A stretch of 64,000 nucleotides of DNA, taken from positions 1,426,001-1,490,000 of the forward strand of contig CAVWTN010000002.1 in NCBI GenBank assembly GCA_963757945.1. The letters run 5' to 3'. The stretch comes from CAVWTN01 sp963757945 (lineage in GTDB: Bacteria; Vulcanimicrobiota; Vulcanimicrobiia; Vulcanimicrobiales; Vulcanimicrobiaceae). This document shows, piece after piece, positions 25,637-34,715 of the stretch. The position numbers and the translations under genes were made by a program. Below the pieces are notes generated by a model. The model worked only from the letters and a program-made list of their open reading frames with translations. It did no database searches and was not told the origin of the DNA. Within the stretch, counting starts at the first letter, position 1. The number at the start of each line of letters is the position of its first letter.

Positions 25637-27109
25637 ATGCCAGGTATTGGAAAAGTCGTCCAGATTCTCGGGAACGTCGTCGACGTCGAATTCACGGCGG
25701 AGACGCTGCCGAACATCAACACCGCGCTCATCGTGCACGTCGGTGCCGACGAGAAGCCTGGGACGAACAGCCAAGGCATCGCGACCGATATCGAGCTCGG
25801 CGGGACGGCGATGCAGTCGCGCGATCTCGTGCTCGAAGTGCAGGGCGAACTCGGCAACAACCAAGTTCGGTGCCTGGGCATGGGTTCGACGGACGGCCTG
25901 GTTCGCGGTGCGGAAGTGCGCGACACCGGCGCGCCGATCACGGTCCCGGTCGGCGAAGGCACGCTCGGACGCATCTTCAACGTGCTCGGCAAAGCGATCG
26001 ATTCGAACGAGCCGGTCGAGGCCGCGGCCTACTGGCCGATCCACCGCGACGCGCCGACGTTCGCGCAGCAGGATCCGACGCCGAAGATCTTCGAGACGGG
26101 GATCAAGGTCATCGACCTGATGGCTCCGTACACGCGCGGCGGTAAAGTCGGCCTCTTCGGCGGCGCCGGCGTCGGCAAGACCGTTCTGATTCAAGAGTTG
26201 ATCCGGAACATCGCGCAGGTCCACAAGGGCTTCTCGGTTTTCACCGGCGTCGGCGAGCGCACGCGCGAAGGCAACGACCTGTGGCTGGAAATGAAAGAGT
26301 CGGGCGTCATCTCGCAGACGACGCTCGTGTTCGGCCAGATGGACGAGCCGCCGGGCGTGCGCTTCCGCATCGCGCAGACGGGCGTCACGATGGCGGAATA
26401 CTTCCGCGATGAGAAGGGCGCCGACGTGCTGCTGTTCATCGACAACATCTTCCGCTTCATGCAGGCCGGCTCCGAAGTCTCGGCGCTGCTCGGGCGCATG
26501 CCGTCGGCCGTCGGCTATCAGCCGTCGCTCGCAACCGAGATGGGCGCGCTCGAAGAGCGCATCACCTCGACGCAAAAGGGCTCGATCACCTCGGTGCAGG
26601 CCGTGTACGTGCCCGCCGACGACTACACGGACCCCGCCGTCGCCACGACGTTCGGACATCTCGACGCGACGACCGCGCTCTCGCGCGCGATCTCGGAACT
26701 CGGCATCTATCCGGCCGTCGACCCGCTCGCCTCGTCCTCGCGCATCCTCGATCCGGCGATCGTCGGCGAGGAGCATTATCGCGTCGCGCGCGGCGTGCAA
26801 GAGACGCTGCAGCGCTATAAGGACCTCCAGGACATCATCGCGATCCTGGGCGTCGAGGAACTCTCCGACGACGACAAGGTCGCCGTCGGGCGTGCGCGCC
26901 GCATGCAGCGGCTCTTCTCGCAGCCGTTCTTCGTGGCCGAGCAGTTCACGGGCCGCTCCGGGAAATACGTCAAGCTCGCCGACACGATCGAGGCCTTCAA
27001 GGAAGTGCTCGAAGGCAAGCTCGACGATCTGCCGGAGCAGGCGTTCTACATGGTCGGCGGCATCGACGAAGTGAAGGCGAACGCCGAGAAGATGGGCGCC
27101 GCGGTCTGA
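25637..27109 (+). CDS. atpD: F1Fo ATP synthase subunit beta
   Basis: 490 residues. Walker A GGAGVGKTVLIQELI near residue 174, GERTREGNDL with the catalytic Glu, LLFIDNIFRF, and ALLGRMPSAVGYQPSLATEM identify the catalytic beta subunit. The C-terminal region ends KANAEKMGAAV. It shares one base with atpC (TGATG). AAGGAAGAAG before ATG 25637 is a good ribosome site. Confidence 0.97.
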   Translation: MPGIGKVVQILGNVVDVEFTAETLPNINTALIVHVGADEKPGTNSQGIATDIELGGTAMQSRDLVLEVQGELGNNQVRCLGMGSTDGLVRGAEVRDTGAPITVPVGEGTLGRIFNVLGKAIDSNEPVEAAAYWPIHRDAPTFAQQDPTPKIFETGIKVIDLMAPYTRGGKVGLFGGAGVGKTVLIQELIRNIAQVHKGFSVFTGVGERTREGNDLWLEMKESGVISQTTLVFGQMDEPPGVRFRIAQTGVTMAEYFRDEKGADVLLFIDNIFRFMQAGSEVSALLGRMPSAVGYQPSLATEMGALEERITSTQKGSITSVQAVYVPADDYTDPAVATTFGHLDATTALSRAISELGIYPAVDPLASSSRILDPAIVGEEHYRVARGVQETLQRYKDLQDIIAILGVEELSDDDKVAVGRARRMQRLFSQPFFVAEQFTGRSGKYVKLADTIEAFKEVLEGKLDDLPEQAFYMVGGIDEVKANAEKMGAAV

Positions 27110-27522
27110 TGGCAAAGGCGTTCCCGTTCAAGCTGATCACGCCGAAGGCGGTCGTCTTCCAGGGTGACGCGGAGCTCGTGATCGGCGTCGGGACCGAGGG
27201 CGAGGAGGGCATCCTCGCCTCCCACGCGCCGTTCCTGACGGCGCTCAAGCCCGGCGTGCTGCGAGCGAACGTGGTCGTCGGCGGTGCGCCCCAGCGGCTG
27301 GAGTTCGCGACGAGCGAGGGCTTCATGCAGGCGCTCCCCGAGCGCGTGACCGTCCTGGTCGACGCGGCGTTCGCCAAGAGCGAGATCGACCTCACCGCGG
27401 CGCGGGAAGACCTCGCCTCCGCGACGGAGCGCCAGAAGGCGTTCGCGCCGCAAACCCCCGATTTCGAGCGCGAGCAGGCCGCGATCGATTTCGCGAACGC
27501 GAAAATCGCGCTCGTCAGCTAG
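27109..27522 (+). CDS. atpC: F1Fo ATP synthase subunit epsilon
   Basis: 137 residues. The N-terminal beta-sandwich (FKLITPKAVVFQGDAELVI, then GEEGILASHAPFLTALKPG) and a two-helix C-terminal domain are typical. It completes the operon I-a-c-b'-b-delta-alpha-gamma-beta-epsilon and can act as brake on ATP hydrolysis. It is the last gene of the ATP synthase run; the next gene, msrB, follows 42 bp later. Confidence 0.94.
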   Translation: MAKAFPFKLITPKAVVFQGDAELVIGVGTEGEEGILASHAPFLTALKPGVLRANVVVGGAPQRLEFATSEGFMQALPERVTVLVDAAFAKSEIDLTAAREDLASATERQKAFAPQTPDFEREQAAIDFANAKIALVS

Positions 27523-27564
27523 CCTTCGGAGGCGAACCCGCGGGGGCGCGCCGAAGCGTTAGCC

Positions 27565-27969
27565 ATGCCTAAAATCGAGAAGAGCGACGCCGATTGGCGC
27601 GCGGAGCTCACCCCGGACCAATACGCCGTCCTGCGGCGGGCGGCGACCGAGCCTGCCGGGACCGGCAAGTATCTCTACAACAAATCCACCGGCGTCTACA
27701 CCTGCGGCGCCTGCGGCGCCGAGCTGTTTCGCTCCGGCGACAAATATGATTCGGGCTGCGGCTGGCCGAGCTTCACGCAGGCGCTCCATCCCGACAGCGT
27801 GGAGTTGCGAGCCGACAATTCGCACGGGATGCGCCGCGTCGAAGTGCGCTGCGCCGCCTGCGAATCGCACCTCGGGCACGTCTTCGACGACGGCCCCGCG
27901 CCGACGGGGCAGCGCTTCTGCATGAACTCGCTCGCGCTGGGCTTCACGCCGGACGCAACTCCGAAGTAG
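27565..27969 (+). CDS. msrB: Peptide-methionine (R)-S-oxide reductase MsrB, cytosolic form
   Basis: 134 residues without signal peptide. Zinc cysteines C47, C50, C96, C99; catalytic C119 in RFCMNSLAL; resolving cysteine C65 in DSGCGWPSF. This is the full thioredoxin-recyclable type, in contrast to the exported paralogue at 3592 that has Thr in place of the resolving Cys. It repairs Met-R-sulfoxide in cytosolic proteins. It lies just after atpC and before a peptide-binding protein gene. Confidence 0.94.
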   Translation: MPKIEKSDADWRAELTPDQYAVLRRAATEPAGTGKYLYNKSTGVYTCGACGAELFRSGDKYDSGCGWPSFTQALHPDSVELRADNSHGMRRVEVRCAACESHLGHVFDDGPAPTGQRFCMNSLALGFTPDATPK

Positions 27970-28014
27970 CCACGGACAGAGGACGCCCGCGCTTCGCGCA
28001 GCAACTGTGCGCGC

Positions 28015-29640
28015 GTGAAGTTTCGCGGCGTCCTGCTTGCACTCGCGATCGCGCTCGCCGTGCAGGGGTTCCACCCGGCCCGAGCGCAAGCGGCGAACGC
28101 CTGGACCAAACCCGGCATCTTGCGCGTCGGTGTGCTGCGTGACATCGATTCGATCGATCCTCTGCTCTCGGGACAGAGCGCCTCGAGCGACATCGCCGCG
28201 CTCGTCTTCTCCGGGCTCGTGCGCTTCGACGATCGCGGGAACACGATCCCAGACGTCGCGCTCGCGCTCCCCACCCGGCAAAACGGCGGGATCAGCGCCG
28301 ACGGTAAGACGATCGTCTACCATCTGCGCCGCGGCGTCACGTTTTCCGACGGGTATCCGTTGACGGCCGAGGACGTCGCGTTCACCTGGCGCCTGATCAT
28401 GGACCCGAAGAACAACGTGCCGTATCACTATCCGAACGATCGCGCGGTTTCGGTGACGGCCGCGGATCCCTACACGCTGGTCGTCAAGCTCAAGGCGCCC
28501 TCGGCTCCGTTCCTCTCGTATTTCATGCGCGGCGGGATCCAGCGCGCGATTCTGCCCAAGCATCTGCTCGAGCACGAAGCCGATCTCAACCGGAGCGCGT
28601 TCAATCTGCGGCCGGTCGGGAGCGGGCCGTTCGTCGTCGTGAAATGGCAGCCCGGCGTCGAACTCGATCTCGTCGCGAATCCGCGTTATTGGCGCGGCAA
28701 ACCGAAGCTCTCGGAGATCCGCTACCGGATCATCCCGAACGACAACACGTTGCGCGCGGCGCTGCAGAGCCACGACATCGATCTCTGGCAAGAGCTCCCC
28801 GAATCGCAGTACGCGAGCGTCACGGCGCTCGCCGGCATCAACGTCACGCTCGCGCCGACGCTCGGCTTCGAACACATCGCGTTCAACACGCGGCGCCCGC
28901 CGCTCGACGACGTCCACGTGCGCCAAGCGATCGCCTACGCGATCGACTGGCAGGGCCTGCGCGAGAAGATCTATCGGGGCTTGGGGGATCCCGGCATGGC
29001 CGATATTCCCCCTTCGAGCTGGGCGTTCGATCGGGCCGCGACGCCGTATCCGCACGACCTCGCGCGGGCGCGCGCCCTGCTGGAGGTCGCCGGCTGGACG
29101 CCCGACGCCGACGGGATCCGCCGCAACGGCGCGCGCCGGCTGACGCTGGACATCTCGTCGACGACGGGCGCGGCGGAACGGGACTCGGCCGAGATCTTCA
29201 TCCAGCAGAACCTGCGGGAGGCCGGGATCGAGCTGCAGGTTCGCAATTATCCGGCGAGCATGCTCTTCGCGCCGGCCGGCGCCGGGGGGATCCTCAACAA
29301 CGGCAAGTACGATCTCTCGCTTTCGACGTGGGAAAAGTACCCGGACCCCGACGACACCGATTCGATCGGACCCGACGCCCTGCCGCCGCACGGTGCAAAC
29401 ACCACGTTCTGGGCCGATCCGCAGGTCGGCCGCTGGCTCGCGCTCGCCGTCGCGCGCTACGACGAGGCGGAACGGGCGCCGTATTACCGGCTCGTGCAAG
29501 AGCGGATCCACGAGTTCGTCCCGATGCACACGATCGTCTGGCGCAAGAGCATCACCGCGTTCAACAGCGATCTGCGCGGCCTGCGCCCCGGGCCCGGCAT
29601 CTCCATTTTCTGGAACGCGTGGGAGCTGGAGCTGCCCTAA
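28015..29640 (+). CDS. Oligopeptide ABC-type substrate-binding protein (SBP family 5), second copy
   Basis: 541 residues from GTG 28015, which begins a signal peptide (MKFRGVLLALAIALAVQGF, cleavage after ARAQA). The body has LRVGVLRDIDSIDPLLSG, DGKTIVYHLRRGVTFSDGYP and LRPVGSGPFVVVKW. It resembles the lipoprotein at 5270 in its motif order (ISxDGKT, RKGVTWSDG-like, PPHGANT, FxNAWELELP ending) but lacks the lipobox Cys, so it would be soluble in the periplasm. No permease gene is adjacent. It likely feeds a shared Dpp/Opp transporter encoded elsewhere. Confidence 0.86.
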   Translation: MKFRGVLLALAIALAVQGFHPARAQAANAWTKPGILRVGVLRDIDSIDPLLSGQSASSDIAALVFSGLVRFDDRGNTIPDVALALPTRQNGGISADGKTIVYHLRRGVTFSDGYPLTAEDVAFTWRLIMDPKNNVPYHYPNDRAVSVTAADPYTLVVKLKAPSAPFLSYFMRGGIQRAILPKHLLEHEADLNRSAFNLRPVGSGPFVVVKWQPGVELDLVANPRYWRGKPKLSEIRYRIIPNDNTLRAALQSHDIDLWQELPESQYASVTALAGINVTLAPTLGFEHIAFNTRRPPLDDVHVRQAIAYAIDWQGLREKIYRGLGDPGMADIPPSSWAFDRAATPYPHDLARARALLEVAGWTPDADGIRRNGARRLTLDISSTTGAAERDSAEIFIQQNLREAGIELQVRNYPASMLFAPAGAGGILNNGKYDLSLSTWEKYPDPDDTDSIGPDALPPHGANTTFWADPQVGRWLALAVARYDEAERAPYYRLVQERIHEFVPMHTIVWRKSITAFNSDLRGLRPGPGISIFWNAWELELP

Positions 29641-29688
29641 CCGGGGCTAGTGCATGGAACCCTCCCGCCTTTCCCGAAATCAGCGGTA

Positions 29689-31053
29689 ATGGATACGCTC
29701 GATCGCCTCGAGACGACACTGCGCGCCCGGGGCGGACATCGTCTGGCCGGTTCGGTCGAGACGCACGGGGCGAAGAACGCGGCGCTGCCGATCATGGCGG
29801 CGGCGCTCCTGGCGAAGACGCCCGTCACGCTGCACCGCGTCCCGCGGATCACGGACGTCTCGGTGATGTGGTCGCTGCTCGAGGCGCTCGGCGCCCGCGT
29901 GCGCTCCGAAGGCGGCGGCACGATCACGATCGACGCCTCCCACCTCGCGAGCCATCGCGCGCCCTATACGCTCGTGCGCAAGCTCGCGGCCTCGTTCGAC
30001 ATCGTCGGGCCGCTCTTGGGGCGGTTCGGCGAAGCCGAAGTCCCGCTCCCCGGCGGCTGCATCCTCGGGACCCGCGCGACCGACATGCACGAGCTTGCCT
30101 TTCGAGCGCTCGGTGCCGACGTCGCGAACCAGCACGGGTATCTGATCGCGAAATCGCGCTCGGGGCGCCTGCGCGGCGGCTCGGTCGAGTTCCGCATGCC
30201 CAGCGTCGGCGCGACGAAGAACGCGATGCTCGCGGCGGTCCTCGCCGACGGGACGACGACGCTGCGCAACGTCGCGATGGAGCCGGAGGTCGTCGATCTC
30301 GCGAATTTCCTGATCGCGATGGGCGCGCGGATCGCGGGCCACGGCGGCGAGACGATCGTGATCGACGGCGTCCGGGAACTGACGGGCGTCGAGTACGAGA
30401 TCATCCCCGACCGCGTCGTCACCGGGACGCTGCTGCTGTGCGGGGCGGCGACCCGCGGCGACGTGACCGTCAAGCGCTGCATGCCCAGCCACGTCAGCGC
30501 GCTCACGCAGCGCCTGGCGGAGTGCGGCGTGAAGGTGACCTCGGGGCCCGATTGGGTGCGCATCGAGGCCGGCCGGGTCACCGGCGGCACGCACATCGTG
30601 ACGGCGCCCTATCCCGGGTTTCCGACCGACCTCCAGCCGCAGATGGTCACGTTCCTGTGCACGGCGCCGGGCACGAGCGTCGTCGAGGAAACGATCTTCA
30701 ACGCCCGTTTCTCGTACTTGAACGAATTGCGCCGGCTCGGGGCGATCTACGAGATCGACCGTAACGCCGCGCTGATCAAGGGCGGCGGCCCGCTCTCGGG
30801 CGCGCCGGTCGAAGCGCCGGATATCCGGGCCGGGGCGGCGCTCGTGATCGCGGGCCTCGCCGCGCAGGGCGAAACGGAGATCATCGGCCTGGAATACATC
30901 GATCGCGGCTACGAGCGGTTTGAGGAAATGCTCTCGGCGCTCGGCGCTCAAGTCCAACGCTCGAGCGGCGTCACGCCGTTCGTCGAGCCGTTCGGCCTGG
31001 GCGACACGTCGGAGTTCCCGCGAGTCGCCGCGGGGCAGAGCGCCGCGCCCTAG
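29689..31053 (+). CDS. murA: UDP-N-acetylglucosamine 1-carboxyvinyltransferase (MurA)
   Basis: 454 residues from ATG 29689 (an earlier in-frame GTG at 29650 is less likely). EPSP-synthase-like two-domain fold. K29-N30 in GAKNAALP, C124 in LPGGCILGTR and its neighbour R129, the FPTDLQPQ aspartate and DRGYERFEEML are the MurA active site. The residue aligned with E. coli R91 is Ala100 (RKLAASF instead of the usual MRAS), an unusual change. C124 predicts fosfomycin reactivity. It performs the first committed step of peptidoglycan synthesis and lies directly before mreB. Confidence 0.9.
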   Translation: MDTLDRLETTLRARGGHRLAGSVETHGAKNAALPIMAAALLAKTPVTLHRVPRITDVSVMWSLLEALGARVRSEGGGTITIDASHLASHRAPYTLVRKLAASFDIVGPLLGRFGEAEVPLPGGCILGTRATDMHELAFRALGADVANQHGYLIAKSRSGRLRGGSVEFRMPSVGATKNAMLAAVLADGTTTLRNVAMEPEVVDLANFLIAMGARIAGHGGETIVIDGVRELTGVEYEIIPDRVVTGTLLLCGAATRGDVTVKRCMPSHVSALTQRLAECGVKVTSGPDWVRIEAGRVTGGTHIVTAPYPGFPTDLQPQMVTFLCTAPGTSVVEETIFNARFSYLNELRRLGAIYEIDRNAALIKGGGPLSGAPVEAPDIRAGAALVIAGLAAQGETEIIGLEYIDRGYERFEEMLSALGAQVQRSSGVTPFVEPFGLGDTSEFPRVAAGQSAAP

Positions 31054-31097
31054 GCGCAACGGGGCGCGGCAGGGAATACGCCCATAGGAGCGCGACT

Positions 31098-32177
31098 GTG
31101 CCCCTTTGGGCCGGCGCGTCAAGATTATCGTTCGTTCGAGCGTCATCGGGAGCACCGTGGGGGGCTTTTTCGGTGCCGCGCACCGCGGGGCAATCAGTGG
31201 AAATCGGCATCGATCTCGGGACGGCAAACGTCCTCGTCTACGTCAAAGGCAGAGGCATCGTGTTACGCGAGCCGTCGGTCGTCGCGAAGGACGTCCGCAC
31301 GAACCGCACGATCGCCGTCGGCGAGGAAGCACGCCAGATGCTCGGCCGCACGCCGGGGAACATTCAAGCGATTCGCCCGCTGCGCGACGGCGTGATCGCC
31401 GATTTCGAAGTCACCGAAGTGATGCTGAATTATTTCATCAAGAAGGTGACCAAGAATCACTCGTTCTTCTCGAATTGGTTCCGGCCCAAGCCCTCGGTCG
31501 TGATCTGCGTCCCCGCGGAGATCACGAGCGTCGAGGAGCGTGCGGTGCGTGACGCCGCGAAGCTTGCGGGCGCGCGCAGCGTCGACATCATCGAAGAGCC
31601 GATGGCGGCCGCGATCGGTGCCGGGCTGCCGATCGACGGTCCCTCGGGAAACATGGTCGTCGACATCGGCGGCGGCACGACCGACGTCGCGGTGATCTCG
31701 CTCGGCGGGATCGTCGTTTCACAATCATTGCGCGTCGCGGGCAACAAGCTCGACGAAGCGATCATCCGCCACATCCGGCGCGTCTACAACCTGATGGTCG
31801 GCGAGCGCACGGCGGAAGAGATCAAGATCACGATCGGCTCGGCCTATCGTCTCGATGAAGAGCTCGTGATGGAGATTCGCGGCCGAGACCTGATCAACGG
31901 GCTTCCGAAGACGGTCAAGATCACGAGCGAGGAAGTGCGCGAGGCGCTCAGCGAGCCGATCGCGAGCATCGTCGAAGCCGTGAAGGCCGTCCTTGAAAAG
32001 ACGCCGCCGGAATTGGCGGCCGACATCATCGACCGGGGCATCATCCTCACGGGCGGCGGCGCGCTGTTGCGCGGCCTCGATACGCTGCTGAGCGAAGTCA
32101 CGGGCATCCCGGCGCTGATCGCCGACGATCCGCTTTCCTGCGTGGTCATCGGGACGGGGCAACGCGTTCGCGTGTGA
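31098..32177 (+). CDS. mreB: Rod-shape protein MreB/Mbl
   Basis: 326-359 residues. Actin-fold phosphate loops IGIDLGTANVLVYVKG, VVDIGGGTTDVAVIS and adenosine motif ILTGGGALLRGLD are diagnostic. The start is uncertain: GTG 31098 has a good TAGGAG nine bases upstream and gives a 33-residue N-terminal extension rich in Trp, Phe and Ser that could tether it to the membrane; GTG 31197 gives the usual family N-terminus but only a weak ribosome site. MurA just upstream resembles the murAA-mbl neighbourhood of Bacillus. It organises side-wall peptidoglycan synthesis. Confidence 0.93.
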   Translation: MPLWAGASRLSFVRASSGAPWGAFSVPRTAGQSVEIGIDLGTANVLVYVKGRGIVLREPSVVAKDVRTNRTIAVGEEARQMLGRTPGNIQAIRPLRDGVIADFEVTEVMLNYFIKKVTKNHSFFSNWFRPKPSVVICVPAEITSVEERAVRDAAKLAGARSVDIIEEPMAAAIGAGLPIDGPSGNMVVDIGGGTTDVAVISLGGIVVSQSLRVAGNKLDEAIIRHIRRVYNLMVGERTAEEIKITIGSAYRLDEELVMEIRGRDLINGLPKTVKITSEEVREALSEPIASIVEAVKAVLEKTPPELAADIIDRGIILTGGGALLRGLDTLLSEVTGIPALIADDPLSCVVIGTGQRVRV

Positions 32178-33379
32178 TCCGGATCGATGCACGCACGACA
32201 CCGGTCGCGGACGTTGCGGATGCTGCGGCGAAGGTCATCGCGAACGGTGGGACGGTCGTCTTCCCAACCGAAACGGTCTACGGCATCGGAGCTTCGCCGA
32301 ATCGCCCCGAGGCGATCGCGAGAATTTACGCGCTGAAGGGACGGCCGAAGACCAAGCCTCTGGCGTTGCACTGCGCGACGGTCGCCGACGCGCTGTTGTA
32401 CGTCGACGAGCACAGGCTCGGAACGCTCGCGATCCGGTCGTTTCTGCCGGGCCCGCTGACGGTGGTCGTGCCGAGGCCTGCGACGATCGACGCCGCGGTC
32501 ACCGCGAATTTACGGACGCTCGGCATCCGCGTGCCGGAGGATCCGCTCGCGCATGCGATCCTCGCCGCGTGCGGTCCGCTCGCGGCGACGAGCGCGAACG
32601 TCAGCGGCGTTGCCGCGTTCAGCGGCAAAGGCGAAGCGCCGCTCCCCGACGCCGATCTCTTCATCGACGCCGGCCCGACCCGCCACGGCGCCGAATCGTC
32701 GGTCGTCGACGTTACGACCTTACCCCCGCGTCTGATCCGCGAAGGAGTGCTCACCCGAACCATGTTGGAAAAGGTCCTCGGCCCGATCGCGGTTCTGATC
32801 GCCTTGCTGTTCTTCATCCTCGCAGGCCCCGTGCTCGCGCAGTCCGAGCTGCGCAACTTCGGAGATTTCGATTACGTCAAGCTCTCGTCGTTCGATCTCA
32901 ACGAGAAGACGGGCGCGGTTTCGATTCCCAATCGCTTCACGGGGATGCGTTCGGGGACGGAGATCTCCGGCGACCGCATGACGGGCAATCGTAAGAGCAA
33001 GCAGTACGACGTGATCGGGAACGTCGTGATCCACCGTGAGACGCCGCTGACGAATCGCGGCGAGATCACGCGGCTCACGAAAGGTCCGGCGACGATGACC
33101 TGCGACCGGCTGCAGATCGACGGCGTGCGCAAGACCTATACCGCGATCGGGCACGTGCATTACGTCGAGGCCGAGCGCGACATCACCGCGGACCGCGGCT
33201 CGCTCGACGACACGACGAACAAATTGCACGTGGAAGGCAACGTGAACGCGCGCGACGGGAAGACGTTCATGCAAAACGTCGACGTTCTCGATTACGACAT
33301 CAAGACCGGCGACATGCATGGCGAAGGGAGACCGATCACCGTGCGCGCGCCGACGGAGACTTCCGCCCCGCAGAAATGA
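32174..33379 (+). CDS. Threonylcarbamoyl-AMP synthase (TsaC/YrdC) in frame with OstA/LptA-like exported domain
   Basis: One uninterrupted frame of 401 codons. Residues 1-195 are a YrdC/TsaC domain (FPTETVYGIGA, KGRPKTKPLALH, LAATSANVSG), which makes threonylcarbamoyl-AMP for tRNA t6A. From M197 (ATG 32762) the protein has a typical signal or membrane segment, VLGPIAVLIALLFFILAG, then an OstA/LptA-like beta-jellyroll with repeated strands (YDVIGNVVIHRET, YTAIGHVHYVEAERDI, KLHVEGNVNARDG). No stop separates them, so a fused product with TsaC in the cytoplasm and the OstA domain outside is possible. AAGGAG at 32742-32747 may allow separate initiation at 32762. It overlaps mreB by 4 bp. Confidence 0.85.
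   Translation: MIRIDARTTPVADVADAAAKVIANGGTVVFPTETVYGIGASPNRPEAIARIYALKGRPKTKPLALHCATVADALLYVDEHRLGTLAIRSFLPGPLTVVVPRPATIDAAVTANLRTLGIRVPEDPLAHAILAACGPLAATSANVSGVAAFSGKGEAPLPDADLFIDAGPTRHGAESSVVDVTTLPPRLIREGVLTRTMLEKVLGPIAVLIALLFFILAGPVLAQSELRNFGDFDYVKLSSFDLNEKTGAVSIPNRFTGMRSGTEISGDRMTGNRKSKQYDVIGNVVIHRETPLTNRGEITRLTKGPATMTCDRLQIDGVRKTYTAIGHVHYVEAERDITADRGSLDDTTNKLHVEGNVNARDGKTFMQNVDVLDYDIKTGDMHGEGRPITVRAPTETSAPQK
32742..32764 (+). promoter_or_regulatory. Possible internal ribosome site and start inside tsaC-ostA frame
   Basis: AAGGAG at 32742-32747 lies 14 bp before the in-frame ATG 32762-32764, which begins a normal signal-peptide-like segment. The spacing is longer than ideal. An in-frame GTG at 32747 overlaps the site itself. 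This is where a separate OstA-like protein would start if the frame yields two products. Confidence 0.4.
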
Positions 33380-33383
33380 ACCG

Positions 33384-34715
33384 ATGAAGCCGCCGTATTC
33401 CGCGGGACTCTTCGAGGGCCGCAATCCGGCGCCGCTCGCGGCGCGGATGCGTCCGCGGACGCTCGCGGAGTTCGTCGGACAGGCGCATCTGATCGGTGAA
33501 GGCCGCGCGTTGCGGCGCGCGATTGAAAACGACAGCGTGCCGTCGATGATCCTATGGGGCCCGCCCGGAACGGGCAAGACGACGCTCGCCGAAGTGATCG
33601 CGCGCAGCACGGGCGCGACGTTCGTCGCGCTCTCGGCCGTCAGCGCCGGCGTCGCGGACCTGCGCGCGGTCGTCGCCGATGCGCAGCGCGCGCGCACGCT
33701 CGGCAAGCGCACGGTCCTGTTCATCGACGAGATCCATCGTTTCAACAAAGCGCAGCAGGATGCGGTGCTGCCGTACGTCGAGGACGGCACGATCGTGCTG
33801 ATCGGCGCGACGACGGAGAACCCGTCGTTCGAAGTGAACTCGGCGTTGCTCTCGCGCTCGCGCGTGTTCGTGCTGCACGCGCTCTCGGAGGCGGAGATCG
33901 GAACGCTCGTCGATCGTGCGCTCGCCGACAGCGAGCGCGGGCTCGGGAACGAGCCGCTCGCATTCGCGGGCGACGCGCGCGAGCGCCTGATCGGGCTTGC
34001 GAACGGAGACGCGCGCGTGGCGCTGAGCACGCTCGAATACGCCGCGGGCGTCGCCCCGGCTGGCGAGGACGGGCGCAAGCTGATCGACGCCGGCCTGATC
34101 GCGGACGCCTTGCAGCGGCGCCTGACCAGCTACGACAAGAAGGGCGACGGGCACTACGATACGATCAGCGCCTTCATCAAGTCGATACGCGGCAGCGATC
34201 CGGACGCCGCGCTCTACTGGCTCGCCAGGATGCTCGACGCGGGCGAGGATCCGCTGTTCATCGTGCGCAGGCTCGTGATCTTGGCGAGCGAGGACGTGGG
34301 CCTGGCCGATTCGAACGCGCTCGCCCTGGCGGTCGCCGTGCAGCAGGCCGTTCACTTCGTCGGTCTGCCGGAGGGCTTCTACGCGCTCGCGCACGGCACG
34401 TTGTACCTCGCCTGCGCGCCGAAGAGCAACAGCGTGGGGCGCGGCTACGGAGCGGCGCTCGCGGACGTCGAGGCGACCCGCAACGATCCGGTCCCGTTGC
34501 ACTTGCGCAACGCGCCGACGGGCCTGATGCGCAACCTTGGGTACGGCCGGGACTATCGATACGCGCACGAGGACTACCAGGAGAACCGCCCGCACGTGCA
34601 AGCGTATCTGCCCGAAAATCTGGCCGGCCGCCGCTATTACGAACCCGGGACGCTCGGCGCCGAAACGCGCCTGGCGGAGTGGGTCGCGCAGCGGCGCCCG
34701 CGAGCGCGCTCGTGA
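33384..34715 (+). CDS. rarA: Replication-associated recombination protein A (RarA/MgsA)
   Basis: 443 residues from ATG 33384, four bases after the preceding stop. AAA+ ATPase: Walker A GPPGTGKTT at 59-67, Walker B LFIDEIHRFNKAQQD, sensor GATTENPSFE; the C-terminal MgsA domain includes SAFIKSIRGSDPDAALYWLARM and VGRGYGAAL. It acts at stalled replication forks as a clamp-loader-like tetramer. It overlaps the cysteine desulfurase gene by 4 bp. Length is typical. Confidence 0.95.
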   Translation: MKPPYSAGLFEGRNPAPLAARMRPRTLAEFVGQAHLIGEGRALRRAIENDSVPSMILWGPPGTGKTTLAEVIARSTGATFVALSAVSAGVADLRAVVADAQRARTLGKRTVLFIDEIHRFNKAQQDAVLPYVEDGTIVLIGATTENPSFEVNSALLSRSRVFVLHALSEAEIGTLVDRALADSERGLGNEPLAFAGDARERLIGLANGDARVALSTLEYAAGVAPAGEDGRKLIDAGLIADALQRRLTSYDKKGDGHYDTISAFIKSIRGSDPDAALYWLARMLDAGEDPLFIVRRLVILASEDVGLADSNALALAVAVQQAVHFVGLPEGFYALAHGTLYLACAPKSNSVGRGYGAALADVEATRNDPVPLHLRNAPTGLMRNLGYGRDYRYAHEDYQENRPHVQAYLPENLAGRRYYEPGTLGAETRLAEWVAQRRPRARS

